The notes under the pieces: generated by a model
Seen by the model: only the letters and a program-made list of their open reading frames with translations
Told to the model about the DNA's origin: nothing
Databases searched by the model: none
Position numbers and translations under genes: made by a program
Assembly (NCBI GenBank): GCA_020438355.1
Contig: JAGQUT010000006.1
Location: 88,817-152,816, forward strand
DNA: 64,000 bases
Reading direction: 5' to 3'
Origin: Solirubrobacterales bacterium
GTDB taxonomy: Bacteria > Actinomycetota > Thermoleophilia > Solirubrobacterales > 70-9
In this document: piece after piece, positions 25,323 through 33,660 of the stretch
Numbering within the stretch: the stretch's first letter is position 1
How the letters are laid out: each line of letters opens with the position of its first letter

Positions 25323-26216
25323 TCAGGCAGGAGTCCTGCCCAGCCACTCCGTGATGATGGCCCCGATCTGCTCGCCCGCGTCCTCCTGAAGGAAGTGACC
25401 GGCGTTCTCGATCACGGTCAGCGGCTCGGCCTGCGGGAAGAGCATCTGGACGGCCTTGCCGACCGGGTCGAGAGGAAGGGCCGGATCGTTGTCGGCCCAG
25501 AGCAGTAGCGAGGGGCGCTCGTCCTCGATCAGGTACGCGGCGGCAGCTTGTCCGGCGGCTGCCCCGGGGTCCTCCGGGGTGACCGGGATCATGGGAGGGA
25601 AGGTGCGGACGCCCGCCTTGTAATCGGCGTCGGGGAAGGGGGCAAGGTAGGCCTCCATGACGTCTTCCGGCACCTCGGTCGCGCAGCCACCCTGGATCGG
25701 CATGTCTACCCGCACGTCGCGATGGGAGGCAATGAAATCCCTGAAGTGGTTCCAGTTGTCGGTCATCTTCTGGTAGCCGGTAAAGAGTCCGGTGTCCATA
25801 GCGACCAGGCGAGAGAAGCGCTCGGGGACCTCGATCGATGCCGTCCGGAGGCCGATTGGTCCGCCCCAGTCGTGGCAGACCAGGGTGAGTCCGTTCAGGT
25901 CCAGTTCCTCGATCAGGCTGACCACAGCATCCGTGTGGCGGTCGTAGGTGTACCACTCGTCATCGGCCGGCTTGTCTGAACGACCGAAGCCGGGAAGGTC
26001 GGGAACGATGCAGCGGTACCCCGCGTCGAGCAGCGGGCCCATCACCTTTCGCCAGAGGAAACCCCAGGTCGGCTCGCCGTGGAGGAGGAGCACCGGTTCG
26101 CCGGCGCCCTCGTCGATGTGGGCGAGGCGCATGCCTTCCCATTCCCGGTAGACCGACTCCCACGGGTAGTCGGGGATCGAATCGAAGCGTTCTTCAGGGG
26201 TGCGCAGGATCTCCAT
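25323..26216 (-). CDS. Haloalkane dehalogenase-like alpha/beta hydrolase (HLD-I type)
   Basis: 297 residues. HGEPTWGFLWRKV (residues 46-58) and CHDWGGPIGLR with nucleophile Asp116 followed by Trp117 closely follow Xanthobacter DhlA (HGEPTW, QDWGG), the Trp being a halide-stabilising residue. The catalytic His is in IENAGHFLQED and the acid lies in LLLWADNDPALPLDP. Such enzymes hydrolyse carbon-halogen bonds without cofactor; epoxide hydrolase is the main alternative but the HGEPTW motif favours dehalogenase. The ATG starts a few bases after a good -10 box, so the message is probably leaderless. Confidence 0.88.
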   Translation of the reverse strand: MEILRTPEERFDSIPDYPWESVYREWEGMRLAHIDEGAGEPVLLLHGEPTWGFLWRKVMGPLLDAGYRCIVPDLPGFGRSDKPADDEWYTYDRHTDAVVSLIEELDLNGLTLVCHDWGGPIGLRTASIEVPERFSRLVAMDTGLFTGYQKMTDNWNHFRDFIASHRDVRVDMPIQGGCATEVPEDVMEAYLAPFPDADYKAGVRTFPPMIPVTPEDPGAAAGQAAAAYLIEDERPSLLLWADNDPALPLDPVGKAVQMLFPQAEPLTVIENAGHFLQEDAGEQIGAIITEWLGRTPA

Positions 26217-26224
26217 GGCTGGAG

Positions 26225-26253
26225 ATTATCCAGAATAAGTTGACGGGTGTCAG
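26225..26253 (-). promoter_or_regulatory. Promoter of the dehalogenase gene
   Basis: On the minus strand CTGACA (26253-26248) and GATAAT (26230-26225) are separated by 17 bases, a good sigma-A type promoter. The ATG of the dehalogenase begins eight bases after the -10 box, which implies a leaderless transcript. The element TGACGGGTGTCA (26241-26252), an inverted repeat with TGAC/GTCA arms, lies in the spacer and -35 and may be an operator. Confidence 0.65.
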
Positions 26254-26257
26254 CTTT

Positions 26258-26291
26258 TTGACAGCGTCCGGGTCGTCTGATTGATTCAGAC
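26258..26291 (+). promoter_or_regulatory. Promoter and palindromic operator of the MFS gene
   Basis: TTGACA (26258-26263), a 17-base spacer and TTGATT (26281-26286) end seven bases before the MFS ATG. A perfect inverted repeat, GTCTGA-TTGAT-TCAGAC (26275-26291), covers the -10 box and is placed as a repressor operator would be. The -10 is imperfect, so the promoter call is moderate; the palindrome is certain. Confidence 0.5.
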
Positions 26292-26293
26292 CG

Positions 26294-27898
26294 ATGCCAG
26301 AAAAGAAGAGCGGTTCACTCGTCCTCGCCGCGATGATCTTCGCCGTGTCGATGACCTTCATCGACCAGACGATCGTCTCGATTTCGATTCCGGAGATCCA
26401 GAAGGCCCTCGGCCTGTCCGAGGCGGGAGTGCAGTGGATCGTGAGCGGCTACCTGCTTGCCATGGCCGCCACCTTTGCTCTGGGAGGAAAGCTGGCTGAC
26501 GTCCTGGGCAGAAGGAAGATGCTTGTCATCGGCATTCTCGTTTTCGTTATCGCCTCGACCCTTTGCGGGGCGACACCGGAAACCGGTATCGCCGAGGCCT
26601 GGATCGTCACCTTCCGGATCGTCCAGGGAGTCGGCGCGGCGCTGATGTTCCCGGCAGCCCTTGCGATAACGATCTCCGCCTTCCCGATCGAAAAGCGTGG
26701 CAGGGCCCTGGCCATCTTCTTCGGGATAACCGGAGCCCTGACCTCGGTCGGACCGATCGCCGGTGGATACCTCTCCGAGTGGACCTGGCGCTCGATCTTC
26801 TGGATCAACATTCCGATCGCGATCATCTCGCTGATCCTGATCTGGAGGTCAAGGCCGGAGAACTTCAAGAACCCGCAGCCGATCGATGCAAAGGGCGCCA
26901 TTCTTGTCGCCCTGGGCATGGCCCTCTCGGTCCTCGGTTTCCAGCAGGCCCAGAACTGGGGCTGGGGCAGCCCCCTGACCATCGGCTGCATCGTCGTCGG
27001 CATCGCGATCCTGATCGGGTTCTACGTTTTCGAGAACCGTCAGAAGCTGCCTCTCATTCGTGTGTCGATTCTGCGAGAGCGGGCCTTCGCAGCTGATTGC
27101 CTGGTGCTCTTCCTGCTTTCGATCCCCTTCGTTCCGCTGTTCTTCTTCGCTTCGATGTATTCCCAGATCTCGCTCGGCTGGGAAGCCTCGGAAGCGGGCA
27201 TCTACCTGCTCGTCTTCTTCGGAGGATTCGCCGTCGCCGCGCAGTGGGGCGGCCGGATCCTCGACAAGAAGGGTGCCAAGCCAGCCGCGTTCATCGGAGC
27301 GATTCTGGGCGCGGTCGGCTTCTACCTTTGGGCGAACCAGATGACCGACCTGGATGCCGGGCTCGGTGGTCAGTGGATCTACATGGTGATGGCCGGCGCA
27401 GGAGTCGGGATGATGCTGGGGCCGGTAAGCACCGATGCGGTGAACCGGGCCCCGAACACCAGTTACGGAGAGGCGACGGGAATCACCCAGACTGTCCGCA
27501 ATTACGCTGCCGCTTTCGGCCTCGCGATCCTCGGCACGATTCTCACCACCCAGAACCGGACCAATGTCGAGGACAAGCTGACCGGGCTGGGTCTGCCGAC
27601 CGAGAAGGCGGACGCGATCGCATCTGCCATGACCTCCGGGGGCGGGGGAAACCAGGGAGCGATCTCCCAGCACGCCTCTGGCTCGACCGACCGGGTCTTC
27701 CAGGCGGTTCAGGAAGCCTTTGCCAGCTCGACGCAGACGGTCTTCTACATCATGGCCGCCGTGATGGCAGTCAGTTTCTTCGTTGTCCAGTTCGGAATGG
27801 TCGGCGGAAAGATGAAGGAGATCATCGCCGACGAGGGAGAGGATCCACAGCCTTCCGAGGGCGCCGTCAAGGAACCTGAGCCGGAGTCTCCCGCTTGA
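26294..27898 (+). CDS. MFS transporter, DHA2 family (second)
   Basis: 534 residues, about 14 membrane helices. MTFIDQTIVSISIPEIQKALGLSEAGVQWIVSGYLLAMAATFALGGKLADVLGRRKMLV is the classical DHA2 opening, with motif A (GKLADVLGRRK) and motif C (ITGALTSVGPIAGGYLSEWTWRSIFWINIP). Probably a proton-coupled drug or metabolite exporter. Divergent from the dehalogenase across a 77-bp region with two promoter-like sites and palindromes. Its 3' end overlaps the convergent membrane-protein gene by 32 bp. Confidence 0.94.
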   Translation: MPEKKSGSLVLAAMIFAVSMTFIDQTIVSISIPEIQKALGLSEAGVQWIVSGYLLAMAATFALGGKLADVLGRRKMLVIGILVFVIASTLCGATPETGIAEAWIVTFRIVQGVGAALMFPAALAITISAFPIEKRGRALAIFFGITGALTSVGPIAGGYLSEWTWRSIFWINIPIAIISLILIWRSRPENFKNPQPIDAKGAILVALGMALSVLGFQQAQNWGWGSPLTIGCIVVGIAILIGFYVFENRQKLPLIRVSILRERAFAADCLVLFLLSIPFVPLFFFASMYSQISLGWEASEAGIYLLVFFGGFAVAAQWGGRILDKKGAKPAAFIGAILGAVGFYLWANQMTDLDAGLGGQWIYMVMAGAGVGMMLGPVSTDAVNRAPNTSYGEATGITQTVRNYAAAFGLAILGTILTTQNRTNVEDKLTGLGLPTEKADAIASAMTSGGGGNQGAISQHASGSTDRVFQAVQEAFASSTQTVFYIMAAVMAVSFFVVQFGMVGGKMKEIIADEGEDPQPSEGAVKEPEPESPA

Positions 27899-28550
27899 GG
27901 TCAGAGAGTTTCGTGTAGAGCACTGCTGCGCCGATCGCGACGACCGGCGTGCTCAGACAGTTGCTGAGGAAGTTCCCGACCAGCCTCCCGACCACCCCGG
28001 TGCCCAGGGGCGCCGAGATCAGGAGTGCGATGCCAAGCATCAGCAGGCTCAGAAGTCCGACCACCACGAGGTAGCCGAAGGCCCGCCAGGCATTGCCCTG
28101 GACCAGCTCGAAACTTCGACCGAGCGACTCGAACACGGCCCTCCTTTCAACCACCACGGTCTGTCCCGCGACGGCAAGGAACGTGGCGATCACCATGCCG
28201 GGGATGATCAGCGCCGCGACGCCGGCCAGCACGGCGATGGCGGTGATCAGGGTTACCCAGATGAGTCGCGCGAGGACGGGCTTGACCGTTGCCCACAACT
28301 CGCCTGCCCCCTCGGTCCGCCCCGGGATGCAGACAAGCGCGGTGATCATGCCGCTGTAAGCGGCTCCGAGCAGGAGCGTAATCCCGAATGAGACCGCGAG
28401 ACCGGCCGGTCCCGCAATGTCGAGCAGGGCTGAAATTGCGTTCATCGCCGCGAACGCCAACGTCAGCCTGACGATCAGCTGCCGGTTCTCGTCGAATGCG
28501 GTGCGCATCGACTTGAGGCTGCTTCCGATCTGGAACTTCGGCTGAGGCAT
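27867..28550 (-). CDS. Multi-pass membrane protein, unknown function
   Basis: 227 residues from the ATG at 28550 (MPQPKFQIGSSLKSMRTAFDENRQL). About six membrane segments, with VAALIIPGMVIATFLAVAGQTVVVERRAVFESLGRSFELVQGNAWRAFGYLVV in the middle. That stretch resembles YciC/UPF0259-like and glycerophosphodiesterase membrane-anchor domains, where a conserved Glu-Arg helix precedes a Trp-Arg pair. No catalytic domain is attached. The longer frame to 28955 runs antisense through the sulfotransferase gene and is not used. Confidence 0.75.
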   Translation of the reverse strand: MPQPKFQIGSSLKSMRTAFDENRQLIVRLTLAFAAMNAISALLDIAGPAGLAVSFGITLLLGAAYSGMITALVCIPGRTEGAGELWATVKPVLARLIWVTLITAIAVLAGVAALIIPGMVIATFLAVAGQTVVVERRAVFESLGRSFELVQGNAWRAFGYLVVVGLLSLLMLGIALLISAPLGTGVVGRLVGNFLSNCLSTPVVAIGAAVLYTKLSDLKRETPAQVP

Positions 28551-28689
28551 GGGCGCCACCCTACCCGTGAGGCTCTCTCTATAGTTTCCGGTCCGTTCAG
28601 TGAGTCGCCCCGTCGCGGCCGGGATGGCGCGAGAAACCGCGCAGCCATCCCCGACCCGGATGGGATCTGACCGGCACAACCGCCCCGGC

Positions 28690-30450
28690 ATGGAAAACTC
28701 CGAGAACAAGCTCAAATTCACGCCGTTCAACCTTGCCGTGCTGCTGGCCGCGCTCTTCATCGGCCTCGGCGCTGGTGCCCTGGCATACCGCCAGTACAAG
28801 GTCGACAGGAATGACGCCAGCGCTTCGAAGAAGAAGGGCAAGGAAAGCGAGAACCTGAACGCACTCGCGCCGATCGTCGGATCCGAAGGAAGCAGCGATC
28901 CGGGCAACAAGTACGACGCGCAGTTCACCACCTCTTCGATGTGGCCGGAATTCAACCCGGACCGGCACTACTACGTGACACGCTGCGTCCCGGGCCGGGT
29001 CATGGTTCAGGTCAGGTCGATCCCGGAAGTGAAGGTCAAGGTCTGGGCGAACCCGGCTACCGCTGGCCGCTACGGCGCCGAAGCCAGGCCGATGCCCGGA
29101 CAGGATTTCAAGGTCAAGATCATTCCCGACGAAGGCAGCACCGAGAACTACAAGGTGCGCTGCCTGCCGTCGGACTTCCCGGAGTGGCGTTACAAGCGCT
29201 TCGCCAAGCCACCCAAGGGCATGTTCATGGTCACCGCCTACCTCAAGCCCGGCGAGAAGGCACGGGCCTGGATGATGGTCTTCGATCAGGACGGCACGCC
29301 CCGCTGGTGGTACAGCACGCCGACCAACACTCTCGGCGGACAGATCCTTTCCGACGGCACCGTCCAGATTCCGCGCGGCTTCGCAGACGGCTTCGGTCAG
29401 GATGCGCGGACGGCGACGGAGATCCGCAATCTCGACGGCAGCCTCGTCCGAAAGGTCACCTACAAGGGCGCGCCGACCGACGGACACGAGTACGTGCTCC
29501 TGCCCAACGGGAACGCTCTCGTCATGAGCTACAAGCCGCGCTACGGGGTGGACCTGCGACCGGTCGGCGGCAGGGCCAACCGCGGGCTGCTCGACGGTGC
29601 TTTTCAGGAACAGACCCCTGATGGCAAGGTCGTCTGGGAGTGGAACTCGAAGGACCACGTCTCGATCCAGGAGACCCCCGAGCGCTGGTGGCAGCGTGCC
29701 TGGCGAAACCCCCATTACGACGAGAACGGAAAGATCCGTTACGACCAGTTCCACCTCAACGCGATCGAGCCCTGGGGCGATCAGTACGTACTCTCCACTC
29801 GCCACACGGACACCGTCTGGGGCATCAGCAAGGAAACCGGCGAGCTGCTCTGGAAGTTCGGCGGAGTCCCCACATCGAAGTCACTCAAGGTGGTCGGCGA
29901 CGACCCCTACAAGGGTTATCCGATCTCCGGTAATCACGACGTCCGGATGATCGGCGACATGCTGACGATTCATGACAACGGGGTGAAGATCAATGGCCGC
30001 CAGCCCCGGGCACTCATGTACCGGATCGATCTGAAGAACCGGACCGCCACCTACATCGGAGACTTCCGCGATGACGAGGTTTCAGGCAACGGCCACTGCT
30101 GCGGTTCGTTCCGCCAGATGGGCGACGGCTGGGTGGTCGCCTGGGGAGCTGCCCCCTGGGTCTCGGGATTCACCGAACAGGGCAAGCTCGCATTCCGCCT
30201 CGGGGTTCCGGTTGCGCCTTACCGTGCGGTCCCGTTGCCCTTGAACATCTCGGACGCGGATCTCGACGCAGCCCTGGACGCGATGGAGCCGGAACCGCCG
30301 ATATCCAATCAGCCGATGACCCCGCTCGACTTCTTCGACGACAAGAGCAACCTTCAGGACAAGACGGTGCCGGGCGGCCCGCTGGGCCCGCTCGAGAACG
30401 AGTCCATGGAAGACCTCTCGAACGGCAAGGGCGTCGTAAACCAGGGCTGA
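28690..30450 (+). CDS. Membrane-anchored arylsulfotransferase (ASST) family protein
   Basis: 586 residues from the ATG at 28690; in-frame starts at 28600-28660 are possible because none has a clear ribosome site. One amino-terminal membrane helix (FNLAVLLAALFIGLGAGALAY) places the rest outside. The beta-propeller shows the family anchors YDQFHLNAIEPWGDQYVLSTRHTDTVWGISKETGELLWKFGG, GNHDVRMIGDMLTIHDNG and GNGHCCGSFRQM, where conserved His residues serve the sulfohistidine ping-pong mechanism. ASST moves sulfate between phenolic esters without PAPS. The donor and acceptor here are unknown. Confidence 0.88.
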   Translation: MENSENKLKFTPFNLAVLLAALFIGLGAGALAYRQYKVDRNDASASKKKGKESENLNALAPIVGSEGSSDPGNKYDAQFTTSSMWPEFNPDRHYYVTRCVPGRVMVQVRSIPEVKVKVWANPATAGRYGAEARPMPGQDFKVKIIPDEGSTENYKVRCLPSDFPEWRYKRFAKPPKGMFMVTAYLKPGEKARAWMMVFDQDGTPRWWYSTPTNTLGGQILSDGTVQIPRGFADGFGQDARTATEIRNLDGSLVRKVTYKGAPTDGHEYVLLPNGNALVMSYKPRYGVDLRPVGGRANRGLLDGAFQEQTPDGKVVWEWNSKDHVSIQETPERWWQRAWRNPHYDENGKIRYDQFHLNAIEPWGDQYVLSTRHTDTVWGISKETGELLWKFGGVPTSKSLKVVGDDPYKGYPISGNHDVRMIGDMLTIHDNGVKINGRQPRALMYRIDLKNRTATYIGDFRDDEVSGNGHCCGSFRQMGDGWVVAWGAAPWVSGFTEQGKLAFRLGVPVAPYRAVPLPLNISDADLDAALDAMEPEPPISNQPMTPLDFFDDKSNLQDKTVPGGPLGPLENESMEDLSNGKGVVNQG

Positions 30451-30469
30451 CCCCCGCCCGCCATGGCGC

Positions 30470-31261
30470 TCAGGGGCAGGGGCGGTCGGCCCGGGGGTCC
30501 GGGATGAATTCGGTGACCGAGACGAGGGCCCTTTCCATGGCTCTCGGTTCGATCTCGTTCGGACCCCGGAATGGCTGCTCGAAGACGGCCACGAGATAGA
30601 TCGAGCAGATGAGGAGCAGCGAGACCGGGAGGATGAACAGCACCTGCCCGCGAATCGGCTCCCTTCCCTTCAGCACCGTCGCGAAAAGGATCAGCATGAA
30701 GCCACCGGCGACCATGAAGACCCAGAACATGGTCGGAAGGAAAGTGTCGGCCTTGAGCAGCCTGGTTGCTCGCGCCTTCTGGAGGTCGCTAACTCGCTCG
30801 AGGGAGGCCGACAGGGCAGAGTTGTCGGCAGCGTTGCGGCCCAGCTTTCCGAAGGACTGGAAGAGCCGGTCGGTCGCGGCGCTTGCCAACTCTGACCTCT
30901 GGCCCTCATGCATCTGCGGCCATTCATCCTCGATTACCGCCCGCGAGTAACAGATGAGTTCGTGGCCGAGCCGGTCCCGGCTCTCGGCATCAAAGAGTGT
31001 TGCAGCGCGGGAAAGGGAACTGACCGAGTCGGCTTCCGTGCCCGCTGCCGTTTCCGCTGCCTGGTAACCATCCAGCGCGTAGGCCAGGACGAATCCGATC
31101 ACCAGGGCGTAAAGAACCCCGGCGAAGGCGAAGACCGGCTCCCTTCTCTCCTCGCTGCCTTTCAGCTCATCGGGAACGAACCTTCGGATCAGGAAGATGG
31201 AAAGTGCCGTAACGGCGCAACCTGCAGCCAGGATCGCCAGGCATGTGAGAACGGTGCTCAT
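30470..31261 (-). CDS. DUF4239 / bestrophin-like membrane protein
   Basis: 263 residues. Two amino-terminal membrane segments, a soluble helical middle and two carboxy-terminal segments. VFAFAGVLYALVIGFVLAYALDGYQAAETAAGTEADSVSSLSRAA and the later DTFLPTMFWVFMVAGGFMLILFATVLKG identify the DUF4239 family, which resembles bestrophin channels. Its ATG overlaps the stop of the upstream lipoprotein gene as ATGA, so the two are translationally coupled. Possibly an ion channel; substrate unknown. Confidence 0.85.
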   Translation of the reverse strand: MSTVLTCLAILAAGCAVTALSIFLIRRFVPDELKGSEERREPVFAFAGVLYALVIGFVLAYALDGYQAAETAAGTEADSVSSLSRAATLFDAESRDRLGHELICYSRAVIEDEWPQMHEGQRSELASAATDRLFQSFGKLGRNAADNSALSASLERVSDLQKARATRLLKADTFLPTMFWVFMVAGGFMLILFATVLKGREPIRGQVLFILPVSLLLICSIYLVAVFEQPFRGPNEIEPRAMERALVSVTEFIPDPRADRPCP

Positions 31262-32511
31262 TCGTCATCCCTAAGGAGTGACGGGGGCACGTCAATCGTC
31301 CGGCCCAGCACCAGCTGACCATCCTCGACCCGGTAGGCGCCATAGAACGTGAGGGTCGTGTCACCGTTGGCGTCGATCGAGTAGCTACCGAGCGGGGAGG
31401 CCCGTTCGGAAATGTCGAAGAACGCGTTGCGGGTGTTGATCCGAAGCGAGTCGATCGGCTCGGTCGCAATGTCCCCCCGAGCACCCCGCCGAATCGAGTC
31501 GATCACCGCTCGTCCCGCCTCGTAGGCAAAGACGGCCATCGGCTCGGCGGGCCGTCCGTAGCGCTCCTCGAAACCGTTGAGGAAAGACTCGCCGCTCTGC
31601 GCGTAGTTCCCGGCCGGCAACTGTGGGGCAGTGATGTACGTGTCGAGGGCGGTGTCTCCGATCGATTCAAGAAAACTGGAGAACGAAAGGCCATCGCCCC
31701 CGAAGAGCTTGATGAAGTTGTTCTCGCGGTGAACCGTCTCGAACAGGTCCCGGGCCAGGTCGAGCTTTGAACCGGCGAAGAGGAGGGCATCGGCGCGAGA
31801 TGCGGCAACCTGATCAGCGACATCCGCGATCTGCGCTTCGCGGGTCAGTTCCGCACCGCCGGAGAGCCTGATCCCCATCTGCCGGGCGATCTTCTCGAAC
31901 CGGTAACGGAGGCCCCTTCCGTAAGTGTCACCGTCATCCACGACGAAGACCTCGTCGACGTCTTCCTCCTGCATGAACAGCGCCAGGGCTGCGCTCTGGA
32001 CATTGTCGTTCGGCACGACCCTGCCGAAGGTCCTGATGCCTGTGGGCCGGATTGCCTCGCCGAGATCAGGGGAGGGCAGGGTGAGCTTGACAGCAGTCGA
32101 GCCGGAACTGACCTGGAGCATGCCGGCCCGGTTCAGAATAGGCATCGCGACCTCGGTCGCACCGGAATCGAAGTCGCCGATGTAGGCCACGGCCTCGTCA
32201 TCGGCGGCGGCCAGTCTCGCGTTTCTCCTGACGAGGGCTGGCACCCAGGCGCCCGATTCATCGGAGTCGTTCAGTCCGACGATCTCGATCTTCGCCGAGT
32301 CGACCCTTCCGCCCTCGCCCTCGTTGGCAATCTGGACAGCCCGCAGCATGTCCTCGCCGCCGCGGTCACCCTTCATGGGCTGACTCACATAGATCTTCAG
32401 TGTGCGGCTGGTCTCCTCGTCACCGGTCTTGCCGCAAGCGGAAACGAGCCCGGCGAGGGCCAGAACGATGGCAGCAACCAGCGCCGTTGGGGACGAGACG
32501 ATCGACTTCAA
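31258..32511 (-). CDS. Lipoprotein substrate-binding protein, Leu/Ile/Val-binding (type I) family
   Basis: About 417 residues. The TTG at 32511 gives a clean lipoprotein signal (MKSIVSSPTALVAAIVLALAGLVSAC, lipobox VSAC); a second TTG at 32541 overlaps the ligase gene. The body is a type I periplasmic-binding fold: LKIYVSQPMKGDRGGEDMLRAVQIA, AVAYIGDFDSGATEVAMPILNRAGMLQVSSGST, EVFVVDDGDTYGRGLRYRFEKIARQMG and FAYEAGRAVIDSIRR, as in LivJ/LivK and amide-sensing proteins. No cognate ABC permease or ATPase is nearby, so it may be a sensor or work with a distant transporter. It follows the YbdK ligase by ten bases and precedes DUF4239. Confidence 0.88.
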   Translation of the reverse strand: MKSIVSSPTALVAAIVLALAGLVSACGKTGDEETSRTLKIYVSQPMKGDRGGEDMLRAVQIANEGEGGRVDSAKIEIVGLNDSDESGAWVPALVRRNARLAAADDEAVAYIGDFDSGATEVAMPILNRAGMLQVSSGSTAVKLTLPSPDLGEAIRPTGIRTFGRVVPNDNVQSAALALFMQEEDVDEVFVVDDGDTYGRGLRYRFEKIARQMGIRLSGGAELTREAQIADVADQVAASRADALLFAGSKLDLARDLFETVHRENNFIKLFGGDGLSFSSFLESIGDTALDTYITAPQLPAGNYAQSGESFLNGFEERYGRPAEPMAVFAYEAGRAVIDSIRRGARGDIATEPIDSLRINTRNAFFDISERASPLGSYSIDANGDTTLTFYGAYRVEDGQLVLGRTIDVPPSLLRDDE

Positions 32512-32521
32512 GATGGCAGGA

Positions 32522-33604
32522 CTATTCCAGTTCGTCGGCAAGGATGCTGACCATCTGTGCCAGAGAGGGAACTTCCCGACTGATCTTTCGCTGGCGTATG
32601 GCCCCGTTCTCGCGGGAAAGATCGAGACAGTGCTCGAGTTCCGCCTCGCAGCCGAGATCCTGAGCGTGTGGCCTCAGCGCAGCAACCAGGCGATCCACGA
32701 TGCGTTCGACCGGGACCCGTATTTCGCGCTCGGAATCGATCAGCTGGGCGTTGATTCCGTCGCGCGCCGCCAGGAAGCGATTCTCGCTGATCGACTCCTG
32801 TGAATCGATCTGACCGGTGGTCATGGTGCTGTCAAGGGCCTCCCGGCGCACGAGGCACTGGGTCATTGCGACTAGCGCTGCGGTGTCTTCATTCCGGGTC
32901 TGCGAGTCCATGACCCTGATCTCCAGGGTGCCGAGCCCCGGCTGGGGCCTGACATCCCACCAGAGGAAAGTCGGCTCAGGGATCGCATCCGTGCGTATCA
33001 GCAGGTCGACGTTCTCGACGTACTGGCTGTAGCTGTGGAATGGCCGTGGCACGCCGACCCTGGGGAAGGCCTGGAAGAGCGGAGTCCGGGCCGAGGAGAG
33101 GCCGGTGTCGCGGCCTTGCCAGAAGGGTGAGTTCGCGGAAAGGGCAAGGAGAACCGGCAGGTAGATCCTCATCCGGTTGTGGACCTGGATCGCGGTCTCG
33201 GGGTCGGCGATGCCTACATGAACGTGAAGAGCAAAGGTCGGTTCGCGCCGGGCAAGCTCCCGCATTGACCCGTGGACGAACTGGTACCTCTCGCCGGCCG
33301 AAACGACGATCTCTTCCCACACCGCGAATGGATGGGTGCCTGCCGAAGCGGCCCTGAGCCGAAGGGTCTTCAAGGTGGCCGCAAGGTTGTGCCTTAGGGA
33401 AGCGATCTGATCCATCGCCTTGCTCACCTGGGTATGCACATCGGTCCTGAGCTCCACCGCTGATCCGTGAGTCTCGGGTGTCATGTGGGTGACGACATCC
33501 TCCGGCAGCCTGGGTAGTACGGCGTCGATCCGGTTCGCGAGTGCGTTGCTGAGGGCGGAGACCAGCATCACCTCTTCCTCCACTCCGATCGTGAACTCGC
33601 CCAT
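32522..33604 (-). CDS. Carboxylate-amine ligase, YbdK-type glutamate-cysteine ligase (GCS2)
   Basis: 360 residues from the ATG at 33604 (MGEFTIGVEEEVMLV), with GGAAGAG upstream. The GCS2 signature is clear: TIGVEEEVML, ELRTDVHTQVSKAMDQIASLRHNLA, EPTFALHVHVGIADPETAIQVHNRMR, RPFHSYSQYVENVDLLIRTDAIPEPTFLWWDVRPQPGLGTLEIRVMDSQT. It is a glutamine-synthetase-fold ligase that joins an amino group to a carboxylate at the cost of ATP; some homologs make gamma-glutamylcysteine weakly. Together with the adjacent CP-ATP-grasp and C26 hydrolase it suggests a small amide or peptide product. Substrate not assigned. Confidence 0.92.
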   Translation of the reverse strand: MGEFTIGVEEEVMLVSALSNALANRIDAVLPRLPEDVVTHMTPETHGSAVELRTDVHTQVSKAMDQIASLRHNLAATLKTLRLRAASAGTHPFAVWEEIVVSAGERYQFVHGSMRELARREPTFALHVHVGIADPETAIQVHNRMRIYLPVLLALSANSPFWQGRDTGLSSARTPLFQAFPRVGVPRPFHSYSQYVENVDLLIRTDAIPEPTFLWWDVRPQPGLGTLEIRVMDSQTRNEDTAALVAMTQCLVRREALDSTMTTGQIDSQESISENRFLAARDGINAQLIDSEREIRVPVERIVDRLVAALRPHAQDLGCEAELEHCLDLSRENGAIRQRKISREVPSLAQMVSILADELE

Positions 33605-33660
33605 CGGGTGTGGCTCTTCCGGCCAGATGGCCCATTCCGGTCCTGCGGCTCTGTCGGGTG

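Noticed and set aside
28597..29805. 402-codon minus-strand open frame over the sulfotransferase
   Set aside because: Low-information Val/Arg/Asp/Gly composition typical of high-GC antisense frames; the plus strand has ASST motifs throughout.
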